Assembly: GCA_017449065.1 (NCBI GenBank) | Contig: JAFSKF010000034.1 | Location: forward strand, 1-64,000 | Length of the DNA stretch: 64,000 nucleotides | Source of the DNA: Bacteroidales bacterium | GTDB lineage: Bacteria; Bacteroidota; Bacteroidia; Bacteroidales; UBA3663 | Direction: 5' to 3' | In this document: positions 52,085 to 61,151 of the stretch, piece after piece | How the letters are laid out: every line of letters begins with the position of its first letter | How positions within the stretch are numbered: the stretch's first letter is position 1 | Notes under the pieces: generated by a model | The model's input: the letters and a program-made list of their open reading frames with translations, nothing else | What the model was told of the DNA's origin: nothing | Database searches by the model: none | Program-made: the position numbers and the translations under genes

Positions 52085-55000
52085 TTAATCGCGTTTAATT
52101 TGAATGCGCTGGTATTTGATCCGTTGCCGGCGCCAGGTGTAGATGCAATGCAACGTGCCGTCACTTCCCACAATCATGGAGGGATAGGAGTATTGGCTGA
52201 TGGGTGACGATTCCATGACCAGCTGAGGCGTCCAATGCAGGCCGTCGGTGCTTGTTGCTACATAGAGCGGATTGCGCAAAGGCTTGTTGCGGTTGGGATC
52301 TTTTTTGTCTCGCCAATCGACGCAGCCGAAAGGATTATAGATGAGGGCAAAAGTTCCGTCGGGCAATGTAACGGCATCGATGCCGGAGTTATTGTTGGGC
52401 AGATCGTCCACCAATTGCATCTGGCTCCACGTCAGACCGCCGTCCTCGCTGAAAGACGTAGCAATGCGGGCTCTTTCCCCTTTGTCTTTGGGGGGCGATG
52501 CTGTCCGGCAAAGCATCTGAATGCGTCCGTCCGGATGTACGAGCAAGGCCGGCTGGATGGTGCGGATATCCTGCTGGCAGGGAACCACCGGACCCAAGGT
52601 CCATGTTTTGCCGCCGTCCTCGCTCAGTTCCACATAGCATCGCCAATAGCCTGCCTTGATTTTCGAAGCGGTTGCCGTTTCCTTACTGGTTGGCGACAGG
52701 ATGCGGTCGTGTGCGATCACCTGTCCGTTTTTGCAGCGGAACCCTTTCGGAAGAAGTATCGGCTGGTTCTTGATGGCTCCGAGCAGAGAGTCGGGTGCAA
52801 CGGAATGGCCTGGCAGCGAGAGGAAGAGATCCGTTGGATCGGCAGGTATGCTGTCTCGCTGTTGCGTCCATGTGTAGCCGTTGTCTTTCGAGTACATGAG
52901 ATAGCCAGTCCAGTCGCGCACGTCCTTACCTAATTTATAGAAGAGGATCAGATCTCCGCCCGGCACTTGGAATAGCACAGGATTGTAGCAGGCTTTGCGT
53001 AGTGTATCGGTCTTGGCATCAGTCGCTGGGATGAAATGATCCGTTGATGTATGTTTTGGTGCTGCCGCCCATTCCCGCCATCCTTTGCCGTCTTCCGGCA
53101 GCAAGGTGCCGTCGGCCACCAGTACGGGTATGCTCCAACCTTTCTCATAGCTGTTCGGTTTGCCGTTCCTGCCTCGCTTTAGCAGTTTTTTGCGTTGCGT
53201 CCAGATACACATATCCGGGCAGCCTTCGTACGAGCCTCCGAAGTAGGTGGCGAGCAGGTCGCCGTTGGCACATTCAGCTATCGAGGCGGCATGGCACGAC
53301 GGGAAGTCTGCTTTTTCGTACAGGAACTCGTTGGCGATAACTGTCGTTTCAGTGTCTGCCTGCAGCTTTGCTGTTTGGGGCAGTTCCTTATGTGGCAGAT
53401 CTTCTTCGATGTGCCACTTTCCGCTGCCGTAGGTCTTTTCTCCGTTTGGAGTGACCACTGTTGCCGATGTGTTGGCGGGTATCTCGATGTCCCAGGTTAG
53501 ATGCATGGGCGATTTCTGCCAGTTGGAAACAATACGTCCGTAAGGAGACAGGTAAGAAACTTCGGCCGAAGAAAGTTCCTCCAGTTCGAAGTTCGGAGCC
53601 AAACGTATCTGCTTGAATCCGGCAGCTTCGGAACGGATGCCGCCGATATGTTCGAAGCACCAAGGCAGCAGGTCGCCCAGCAGCATGACGTGATTGCCGC
53701 TGTTCATGGCAGGGTTCGCGGTGTTGCCGTTCCACAATTCCCAGATGGTGGTGGCTCCGTTTTCGAGCATATATCCCCATGAAGGATAGGTCTTGTTGGT
53801 GGCCAGCAGATAGGCAATATCCATGCGTCCCTGTTTAGAAAGTTCGCGGAGCAGCCAGGAAATGCCGATCACGCCGCAACAGAGATGTCCGTCTGCCGGA
53901 TTCAGCAGAATCTTAGCCTGAATCTGACGGCTGATGGTTTCCGCATACTCTTCGGGCACGATGCCGAATGCCAGAGGCAACAGATTGGCGGTGACGGCAT
54001 TGTTGGCATAGAATATGGAATCCGGATACAGGGCATGGTCGGGGGCGGGAGAAGTGCCTTCCTTGACAGTAAGGAAGTGCCGGTTGATATTTGCTTTCAG
54101 CGTATCGCGCAGTTGTCCGTATTCCTCACGGTCGGCTCGAAGCACTGGGGCGCTGAACCCTCGCCGTTCGTAAGCCAGTTGCTGTTGAGGGTCCATCTGT
54201 TCCAGTTTTTGCAGCAAGATATCGTCGAACTCCATCAGCACGCCCAAGAGTCGGTAGGCATAGCAGCTGCCAATCAGCTTGCCGTCGGTCTTTCGCGATT
54301 CATCCTGACTGTGAATCATCTCGGCCGCTTCCGGCGTGACGCACCAGTCTCCGTACTTGTCGGCCACGATAAGGCCGCTTTCCGGATCCATCTTCTGATT
54401 GAAGAAATGCAACAGCCACTTGCGCATGGCTGGGTAGTGTTCGACAATCGCTTTATCGTCGCCGAATTGCCTGTAGAGCATCTCTGCCCCGAAGACAAAT
54501 ACGCTGGGCCACGAAACATTATCCGAATAGTAGTTCCAATAGGCAGGCGCTACGTCGGGAATACAGCCGTCTGTCCGCTGCGATTCCTCAATATCGCGAA
54601 GCCATTTATTGTATAGGTGGTGATTGTCGAGCAGATAGCTTTCTCCCCAACAGCCTTGCGATCGGTCGCCCAACCATGGCATGCGTTCATCTCGTTGCGG
54701 ACAGTCTATGGGCATGCCTTTGTAGTTGTCGAGAATGCCCCAATACGCATTTCTGACCAGCCGGTTCAAGGTTTCGTTCTGTGTGTGGAACGAGTAAAGC
54801 GTCTGCATATCGTCGGCCACCACTTCTGCCGTAAAGTTTTCCTTTTTGCCTTTCAGGTAAGGAGCGACGGTTCCGTCTGGGCGGAGGATGCACACCTCCA
54901 CAAACTGTCCGCCATGCGTGGCAAAGCGAGGTGCCCACGTCGCCTTGTCGGCTGGCAGCAGAGATTCTTTCCCATGGGCAATATAATAGTCCGTCGATTG

Positions 55001-56233
55001 GGCATGGCGTAAATTGGCAACGTACAATTCACCATCGGGAGTCAGCTTCTCAGCGTACCGCAGACGCAGCGTGTCGCCGGCTTGCAGTCCGAGAGCCGAA
55101 ACATCTGTGCGAACCCAGCCGGCAAAGTTCTGGCCGAAGTCGAGAATGAGGCGTCCGTCGGTTTTCGCTACCAGTTCGTGAACCTGCAACGTATCGACTA
55201 CCTTCATGGCGGGAGTTACATTGCCGATCAGTTCGCCCTGAGGAATGGCAGAACGTGGGGCGGGGGTCCAAAGAGAATCAGCAGAAAGGTCGGCATGGTT
55301 CGCATCATAGATTTCTCCGTCATATTCATTGGACGAACGGATGGCACCGTTACAGGTCATTTGCCATTTCTTTTCGTCGGTGGCAATCACCTCGCTGGTA
55401 CCGTCCTTGTATTCGATAATCAGGTTGGCTCGTAACGTCGGATAGCCGAAGTTGGCGATCTTGTATTTCTTCTTGTTCTGCTGCATGGTGTAGAACCGCC
55501 CGTTGCTGACGGTTACGTCCAACAGGTTCTGTTCTTTCAGCAGATCGGAAACATCGTACGTATTATAGATAATGCTGTGGGTATAGTCGGTGGGAGCCGG
55601 TGTCATCACATCGTTGCCGATCTTTTTTCCGTTCAAAGAGGCTTCGTATAATCCGAGTCCGGCTATGTGCAGGGTGGCACGTTTCACCTCCGACAGGGTT
55701 TCGAAACGGGTGCGGAAATAGCGGGCCGAAAGACGGCTGTGTTCGGTTTCCACATCCCAGTCGTTCGCTTGGTCAAGGCCGATCCATCGTCCTCGCCAGT
55801 TTCCCTCGTTCAGGAGTCCGACACCCCATTCCGAAATATCACTCCAATCGGAATACTTGTTCCCGCGGATGCCTTCTCCTTTTACTTTCACACGCACACG
55901 CCAGAAACACCGCTGATTCGCCTGTAGCGGATGCCCCTCATAGGGAATATATAAGCTCTGTCCGCTCTGCACTTCGCATTCCCACAGGTTGGCTTTTCCT
56001 TGAGCCAGTTCCTCCCGGGAATCCGCCACTTGGATATGATAGGCGGTCTGTTCGATGTTCTTTTCGTTGGCATCAGCTATCATCCGCCAGCCTAAGCGAG
56101 GCTGAAGCAGATCCAGCCCAAGAGGTTGGTCGGTTCGGCCTTCAATACTCAAATCAAAGACGGTGATGCCTGCCGTAGCATTCGGCAGTCCCACGAGTGA
56201 GGAAAGAAGAAATAAGAGTAGGGATTTCTTCAT
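52085..56233 (-). CDS. GH78 alpha-L-rhamnosidase fused to a BNR (sialidase-like) propeller
   Basis: 1382 residues, signal peptide SLLLFLLSSLVGLPNATA. The first about 945 residues are a complete GH78 enzyme: VFDLSIEGRTDQPLGLDLLQPR start, the beta-sandwich AGLGLYEASLNGKKIGND, the catalytic entry DCPQRDERMPWLGDRSQG, and the C-terminal GATTIWELWNG with MLLGDLLPWCFEHIGGI. GH78 releases L-rhamnose. The last about 430 residues form a BNR/sialidase-like propeller (FPSCHAASIAECANGDLLAT; ASP boxes SEDGGKTW and SEDGGLTW; FALIYNPFGCVDW). This second half could remove an acidic sugar next to rhamnose, but the substrate is unknown. It is followed by DUF3078, and preceded by the 1090-residue hydrolase with only 12 bases between. 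Confidence 0.85.
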   Translation of the reverse strand: MKKSLLLFLLSSLVGLPNATAGITVFDLSIEGRTDQPLGLDLLQPRLGWRMIADANEKNIEQTAYHIQVADSREELAQGKANLWECEVQSGQSLYIPYEGHPLQANQRCFWRVRVKVKGEGIRGNKYSDWSDISEWGVGLLNEGNWRGRWIGLDQANDWDVETEHSRLSARYFRTRFETLSEVKRATLHIAGLGLYEASLNGKKIGNDVMTPAPTDYTHSIIYNTYDVSDLLKEQNLLDVTVSNGRFYTMQQNKKKYKIANFGYPTLRANLIIEYKDGTSEVIATDEKKWQMTCNGAIRSSNEYDGEIYDANHADLSADSLWTPAPRSAIPQGELIGNVTPAMKVVDTLQVHELVAKTDGRLILDFGQNFAGWVRTDVSALGLQAGDTLRLRYAEKLTPDGELYVANLRHAQSTDYYIAHGKESLLPADKATWAPRFATHGGQFVEVCILRPDGTVAPYLKGKKENFTAEVVADDMQTLYSFHTQNETLNRLVRNAYWGILDNYKGMPIDCPQRDERMPWLGDRSQGCWGESYLLDNHHLYNKWLRDIEESQRTDGCIPDVAPAYWNYYSDNVSWPSVFVFGAEMLYRQFGDDKAIVEHYPAMRKWLLHFFNQKMDPESGLIVADKYGDWCVTPEAAEMIHSQDESRKTDGKLIGSCYAYRLLGVLMEFDDILLQKLEQMDPQQQLAYERRGFSAPVLRADREEYGQLRDTLKANINRHFLTVKEGTSPAPDHALYPDSIFYANNAVTANLLPLAFGIVPEEYAETISRQIQAKILLNPADGHLCCGVIGISWLLRELSKQGRMDIAYLLATNKTYPSWGYMLENGATTIWELWNGNTANPAMNSGNHVMLLGDLLPWCFEHIGGIRSEAAGFKQIRLAPNFELEELSSAEVSYLSPYGRIVSNWQKSPMHLTWDIEIPANTSATVVTPNGEKTYGSGKWHIEEDLPHKELPQTAKLQADTETTVIANEFLYEKADFPSCHAASIAECANGDLLATYFGGSYEGCPDMCIWTQRKKLLKRGRNGKPNSYEKGWSIPVLVADGTLLPEDGKGWREWAAAPKHTSTDHFIPATDAKTDTLRKACYNPVLFQVPGGDLILFYKLGKDVRDWTGYLMYSKDNGYTWTQQRDSIPADPTDLFLSLPGHSVAPDSLLGAIKNQPILLPKGFRCKNGQVIAHDRILSPTSKETATASKIKAGYWRCYVELSEDGGKTWTLGPVVPCQQDIRTIQPALLVHPDGRIQMLCRTASPPKDKGERARIATSFSEDGGLTWSQMQLVDDLPNNNSGIDAVTLPDGTFALIYNPFGCVDWRDKKDPNRNKPLRNPLYVATSTDGLHWTPQLVMESSPISQYSYPSMIVGSDGTLHCIYTWRRQRIKYQRIQIKRD

Positions 56234-56245
56234 AGCGTTGTGTGA

Positions 56246-59200
56246 TTATAAACGGTGCGTAATGTCGGTTGGGTGACCATCGACCAGCATCATCAGACCT
56301 TTGCCTTGGTGATAGTGTGTACCGTAGCGGTCGAAGAGAATGGTAATCGTGTGTCCGTGATAGAGCAGTCCGTCCAGACACCAATAGTCCCAGTTCTCGG
56401 GAGCCAATGGGGTGAGTACCGTCGGTTGCTCCGGATTGAAGCCACACAAACCGGTGATGACCAGATCGTTGTAAGTCGAGTGGTTGTAATAGCGTGAACG
56501 TTCCTGTTCGCCCCATAGCCAATAGCCGGTTTTTTCGTCTAGATATTCTCCGACGTATGGTCGGCCGTGAAAGTGCATCGACTCCGTATATTTCTTGAAG
56601 TGATGCCAGAACAGTTCTTTGGGAAGAACTGCCGATAAGTTCGGGTAATAGTTCTGCACCTGAATCAGCGCCGTCAGCGTCTGACTCGTGGCAAAAGGCC
56701 AGACGGCACCGTCCCATTCACAAGTCGGACGGCCTTTGTAGGCTTTTCGGAACAATGGATGCCGGCGTTCGGCGGTCGTCATTCCGGCAGGAGCGTCAAA
56801 GCCTGATTCGTCTAAGAGTTGCAGCCAGGCGTTTTTGTATTTGGCCGAATCGTCGGCAGGCAGACGGAAGTACCAAGGCAGGTAGCCGATCAGTTCTCGG
56901 ACTTGGGCGATGGAATCCTTTTCGGTCAATGTGCCGAAGAAAGCCAAGCTGTCGTCCCACAGTTTTTGTTCGATGAGGTTTCGCAAGGATTCGTATCGGT
57001 CCGTTTGGCCGAGCACCTTGTAGTTGCCTGCCATGTAGCTGTTGATGGTGGGACGTCGGTTCCGCACCTTCCGGCCTCCGGAAATCTGCTCTTCCATGCC
57101 GTCCTTGACGTCCGCTTGCCAGAACATTCCGTCCTTCCAGTTGCGGTCGCGTTCCCAGCGTTGCATATCGGACTCCAGATCCTTCCGATAATTCTCGAAC
57201 CATGCCGTATCGCCGTTCACTAGGACGCGTTGCCACATAGCATAAGGCATCCAGCTCGAAAACTTGTCGAGTTTCGCCATGGGGCCGCCGTTGATGGAAT
57301 CTCCTCCGGTTTTCGGATTGAAATTGCCCCGAAGCCAGGTATTCACGATGCCGTCCAGATATTTGGGGTCGTGCAGCCAGCGGGATTCCATGATGTGGTG
57401 TCCGATGGCACAAGCAATCAGATTGTATTGGTCGGCGTAGCTTCGATCCACCAGAAATTCTGTCATACCATAGCCGACCGGCGTCTCTTTGATATGTTTT
57501 CGTAAGGTCCACCACCGGTAGTAGAACATTTCTTCCACCTGCTTGTCCGGACAGTCGAAAAGAGGAATGTTTGTTTCCATCCAGTCGGCAGCATCGGCAT
57601 TGGGAATGGCCTGGGCGATGTTCTCGTCCTCCATGGCATTGAAGTTCTCCACGTAATGCCGATAATCATTCCAACGGAGTAGGGAAGGCGCACCTTGCTT
57701 GGCAGGGGAGTAACATCTTACATGGCTGATCGTCCAACTGGCTTCCGGATCCAAAGCATCCGCGTGGGGCAGATCCGTATCGTTGTCGGCAGGCGTATTG
57801 ATAGTGGGGAATGTCCGCTCTTCGCCCGTACGGAAACAGATACGGGTAATGGCTTCCAAAGGAGCGAACAGCATTTTCGGTTTGAACTTCACCGTATCCA
57901 CGGAGAAAGTAATCATTCTGTCGTTTAACGAAACCTGCATCTCGATATGATAGGTCCGATGGGCCTCGTAAGGATTCAGGATGGCATTGTATCGGGCACC
58001 GGTTTTCACCATGACGAGACTGTCAGCCTGCCATTGGACGCGTGTGCAAGGCGTCCCGTGCTCATCCTGCAATTCCAGTTCCAACCGTCCGTGGCTGGTT
58101 TGAGCAGCCTGAATGTCGAAACTCAGCGTGAGTTCCCGGGAAGCCGGAATCACACGTTCCACTTTGCAATAATCGAACGGGTCGCTGTCCTTCAGCACGA
58201 TGGTCTCTCCTTCGATGGCGGCAGGAGCCAACAGCGGGGCATAAACATTCCAAGGTTCTTCGAAATGGGTGGCTACGGTTTTGACAGGAACGGGAATCCG
58301 GCTCACCCAGATATCTTCCTTATTGACGGAATAAGTCACGTAGAAACAAGTGTCGCGATCGGTCTTTTCGATGCCATGCAATGGAAGCACGCCTCGGGTG
58401 TATTGCGGGCCATAGCTTTTGTATTGTCCGCCATAGCGCATCGGACTAATTTCTCCGTGAATCAGGTGGAGGCTATTGTATTCCAGCCCGTCCGTTGAGA
58501 GCGAAATAGCCAATGGCCAGCGGAACTCGGCCGGATTATAAACGGTGGCATACGTGCCGTCAGGCAACGCCTGTCCCCAGATCTTCGCATTGCTGTTGAC
58601 GAATCCTCGTGCACGTTTAGCCGGGAATGTCCAAGTCTGGCCGCCATCGAAACTTCGGGAGGTTAGGGCGTGTTTCCAGAAAGCCACTAAGCTGCCGTCT
58701 GCCAGAGGATAGTAGCAAAACGCCTTGTACGGATTCTTGATGGGCAGTCGGGCATCGTCCCGATCACATTCTTCCACCATCTGCATCCAGTAAAGCGGAT
58801 TGTTCAGGATCTCCTCGCAGGCTTTGCGGAATTTCTTGTCCTTCGATTTCGTGTAAAGCGGATAGCGGGTATTCTTTTCCGAATAATCGTGATTGTAGTA
58901 TAGAAAATAGATCGGGCCCAACGAGCCGTCGGCTTTCACTTCCCGCACGACGCGTCCGATACCATTGCCGTCATTCGGGTCGTCTTTGGGCGTCAGACAA
59001 ACGCCGTAGTGCCCTAAAGCCAGCAGTTTCTGGCCGGTTGCCTCCGAAGAAATATACCAGCCGACGCGTTGGTGCATGACCGCAGCCACTTCGTCGGCAC
59101 GTCCTTCGGTAGCGTAAATGGGGAATAAGGCCGAAGGCTCCGACCAATGGAGACCGTCCTCGGAACTCTGCAATAAAGTACGGGAAGGATAGACGTGCTC

Positions 59201-59518
59201 CGAGCGGGGATCGCTCAGGTAGTGCAGCCACAGGCGTCCCTGCCAGTGAGTCAGCATGGGTTGGTGGTTGTAGGTCCAACTCGTCAGCTCGTTGGCTTCG
59301 GCGCTGGCTCCGGGAATCTTCACGCCCGATCGGACCGTCTGGATATTCTGCACACCAATCACGGGACTCAGTCCGCCGTCGTGACGGTACGGATTGCTGA
59401 GTGTTGTTCCCGTATAATGGGCTTGTCTGGTATCGGCGGAGACTCTCGCTGAAGTTGCAGAGAACAGCAACAGGGATGCTGCAGACAGGATTCGGATTAC
59501 AGAGAATTTACGTACCAT
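56246..59518 (-). CDS. Two-module hydrolase: BNR-type propeller plus (alpha/alpha)6 domain
   Basis: 1090 residues with signal peptide. Residues about 40-440 resemble a BNR/sialidase-like propeller (LLQSSEDGLHWSEPSALFP; TSRSFDGGQTWTFPAK; LPDGTYATVYNPAEF). A beta-sandwich of about 440-600 follows (DIQAAQTSHGRLELELQDEH). The C-terminal half (about 650-1090) has the helical (alpha/alpha)6 pattern seen in MGH1-type and trehalase-like hydrolases: CPDKQVEEMFYYRWWTLRKH, DQYNLIACAIGHHIMESRW, GPMAKLDKFSSWMPYAMW, RRPTINSYMAGNYK, YKGRPTCEWDGAVWPFATSQ, NHSTYNDLVITGLCGF. I cannot name a CAZy family with certainty. Its start overlaps the end of the pectate lyase gene by 22 bases, so it is co-translated with it. 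A role in pectin side-chain removal is inferred. Confidence 0.65.
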   Translation of the reverse strand: MVRKFSVIRILSAASLLLFSATSARVSADTRQAHYTGTTLSNPYRHDGGLSPVIGVQNIQTVRSGVKIPGASAEANELTSWTYNHQPMLTHWQGRLWLHYLSDPRSEHVYPSRTLLQSSEDGLHWSEPSALFPIYATEGRADEVAAVMHQRVGWYISSEATGQKLLALGHYGVCLTPKDDPNDGNGIGRVVREVKADGSLGPIYFLYYNHDYSEKNTRYPLYTKSKDKKFRKACEEILNNPLYWMQMVEECDRDDARLPIKNPYKAFCYYPLADGSLVAFWKHALTSRSFDGGQTWTFPAKRARGFVNSNAKIWGQALPDGTYATVYNPAEFRWPLAISLSTDGLEYNSLHLIHGEISPMRYGGQYKSYGPQYTRGVLPLHGIEKTDRDTCFYVTYSVNKEDIWVSRIPVPVKTVATHFEEPWNVYAPLLAPAAIEGETIVLKDSDPFDYCKVERVIPASRELTLSFDIQAAQTSHGRLELELQDEHGTPCTRVQWQADSLVMVKTGARYNAILNPYEAHRTYHIEMQVSLNDRMITFSVDTVKFKPKMLFAPLEAITRICFRTGEERTFPTINTPADNDTDLPHADALDPEASWTISHVRCYSPAKQGAPSLLRWNDYRHYVENFNAMEDENIAQAIPNADAADWMETNIPLFDCPDKQVEEMFYYRWWTLRKHIKETPVGYGMTEFLVDRSYADQYNLIACAIGHHIMESRWLHDPKYLDGIVNTWLRGNFNPKTGGDSINGGPMAKLDKFSSWMPYAMWQRVLVNGDTAWFENYRKDLESDMQRWERDRNWKDGMFWQADVKDGMEEQISGGRKVRNRRPTINSYMAGNYKVLGQTDRYESLRNLIEQKLWDDSLAFFGTLTEKDSIAQVRELIGYLPWYFRLPADDSAKYKNAWLQLLDESGFDAPAGMTTAERRHPLFRKAYKGRPTCEWDGAVWPFATSQTLTALIQVQNYYPNLSAVLPKELFWHHFKKYTESMHFHGRPYVGEYLDEKTGYWLWGEQERSRYYNHSTYNDLVITGLCGFNPEQPTVLTPLAPENWDYWCLDGLLYHGHTITILFDRYGTHYHQGKGLMMLVDGHPTDITHRL

Positions 59519-61122
59519 TCGATATTCATATAACCGTCTTCACGGAGGATTGTTGCATCATTGGGATTGTTGGGATCAAGACCGTGCTGCTTTTCCCATT
59601 TGTCGGGAATACCGTCACCGTCGCTGTCCTTGTAAGGCTTGCCTTTATAGGTCGGCAGACCGCCCACTTGCTGAGGCGTGGTGATGATGCCCATCTTATA
59701 GCTGTCGGCAGGCAAACGTCGTTTCACGTAGGCCGGAACCACTTCCTTGGCATCTTTGGCATATTCGATGGTGCCGATTCTCACGACCTTGACAATGCGG
59801 GCATCGACAGCATCCCGGCAAGGTTTGGTGGCCCCCACATGATTTAGCACCGCAGCATAGGCATCGGCAGCCGTGTAAATCGTATCGATATAAGGCATAG
59901 GGAAGGCGTCTTCGACCTTCAGTTGTGCTTCAATGTCCGTTTTCCCTTTCAAGCCGCCAGGTTGCACGCCGCCGTCCCAGTTGTCGATGGTGACGCGGTC
60001 GTTGCCTTACACGATATTCCCGTTCACATAGGCTTTGCCGAACACATTCTTGCGGTCTTTATTGCGCGATGCCTCCGGCTTGACGATACGATAGCGGATG
60101 CTTGCTTCCGGATTCACCTGTTTGCTTTCAACGTCGTAGCCGGTAATGGGACCGGGTTTGTAGTAGTTGTTGATGATGTTCAGCCGACTGTTGTCGTCGC
60201 CGCCGTCCACGCTTCGGTTCCACCAGTTGAACAGCACATTATTCACGAAGTTGAAATCGCCGTCCATAGCAATCGAGGGATTGCGACTGATATTGTTGGC
60301 AAACAGGTTGCGGGCAAACAGGCTGTTGTGTCCGCCGATGCTGGCACCGAAGCCGTGGTTGTACATATCCAATCCCTCGGCAAAGATGCAATCCTGAATG
60401 GTGATGTTGACCGTAGGAAGCTTAGTGCCGTATCCGTTGGCGCCACGGGCATACACGTGGCGGTACATCGACATGACTTCGTCCAGTCCCCACGATGCCG
60501 AGCAATGGTCGTAGATAATGTTGCCGATGCCGTTTCCGCCACAGGCATCGTCACGATAGGCAACATCAGTAGCCCCACGACGGAAACGCATGTAGCGGAT
60601 AATCACGTCGTGCGTGTCGATGAGCAGCGAATGTCCGGTCACCACGACGCCGTCGCCTGGAGACGATTGTCCGTAGATGGAAATATAGGGCGCCCGGACG
60701 TTGATGGGTCGTTTCAAGTGGATTTCGCCGGCAACATTAAATACCACGATACGGGCGCCACCGGCTTCACAGGCTTCGCGTAAGGTGCCCGGACCGCTGT
60801 CGGCCAGACTTGTCACCACATAAATCTTTCCGCCTCGTCCGCCGAAGCTGAATCGTCCGCCTCCGATGGCACCGGGAAAGGCAGGAATGGAAGCCTGCGG
60901 CAACTGGTCGGGGGCAGCACACCAAGGCACAAAGGGCTTCCCGTTGAGCATATCGTCCATGATCCGGGGAATTGCCTGTTGCCAGGAGATATCAGCCAGC
61001 GAGTCCCAAACCGCCGATTCGATAGCGGAACGTTCCTTGACCGAATCGGGGATGACCGGATACTGGGCGAATATCGGGAGTGTAAGCCCTATTGCGATGA
61101 GTAAAAGTAGAGTCTGCTTCAT
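59497..61122 (-). pseudogene. Pectate lyase (PL1-like) gene with an in-frame TAA stop
   Basis: The frame opens at ATG 61122 with a signal peptide (LLLLIAIGLTLPIFAQ) and shows the PL1-like parallel beta-helix: FPGAIGGGRFSFGGRGG, SLADSGPGTLREACEAGG, IYGQSSPGDGVVVTG, HDVIIRYMRFRRGATD, DHCSASWGLDEVMSMYR. At codon 372 (60009-60007) it meets TAA. The same frame continues without shift to 59497 with GNDRVTIDNWDGGVQPGG and the usual calcium-binding tail DSDGDGIPDKWEKQHGLDPN. A Glu, Lys, Gln or Tyr codon would be one base away from TAA. The intact product would be about 541 residues; the truncated one keeps the beta-helix but loses the C-terminal third. Pectate lyases cleave homogalacturonan by beta-elimination. 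Confidence 0.85.
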
Positions 61123-61151
61123 TATCTCGTGGATTTAGTTTTTTTTTGCTT

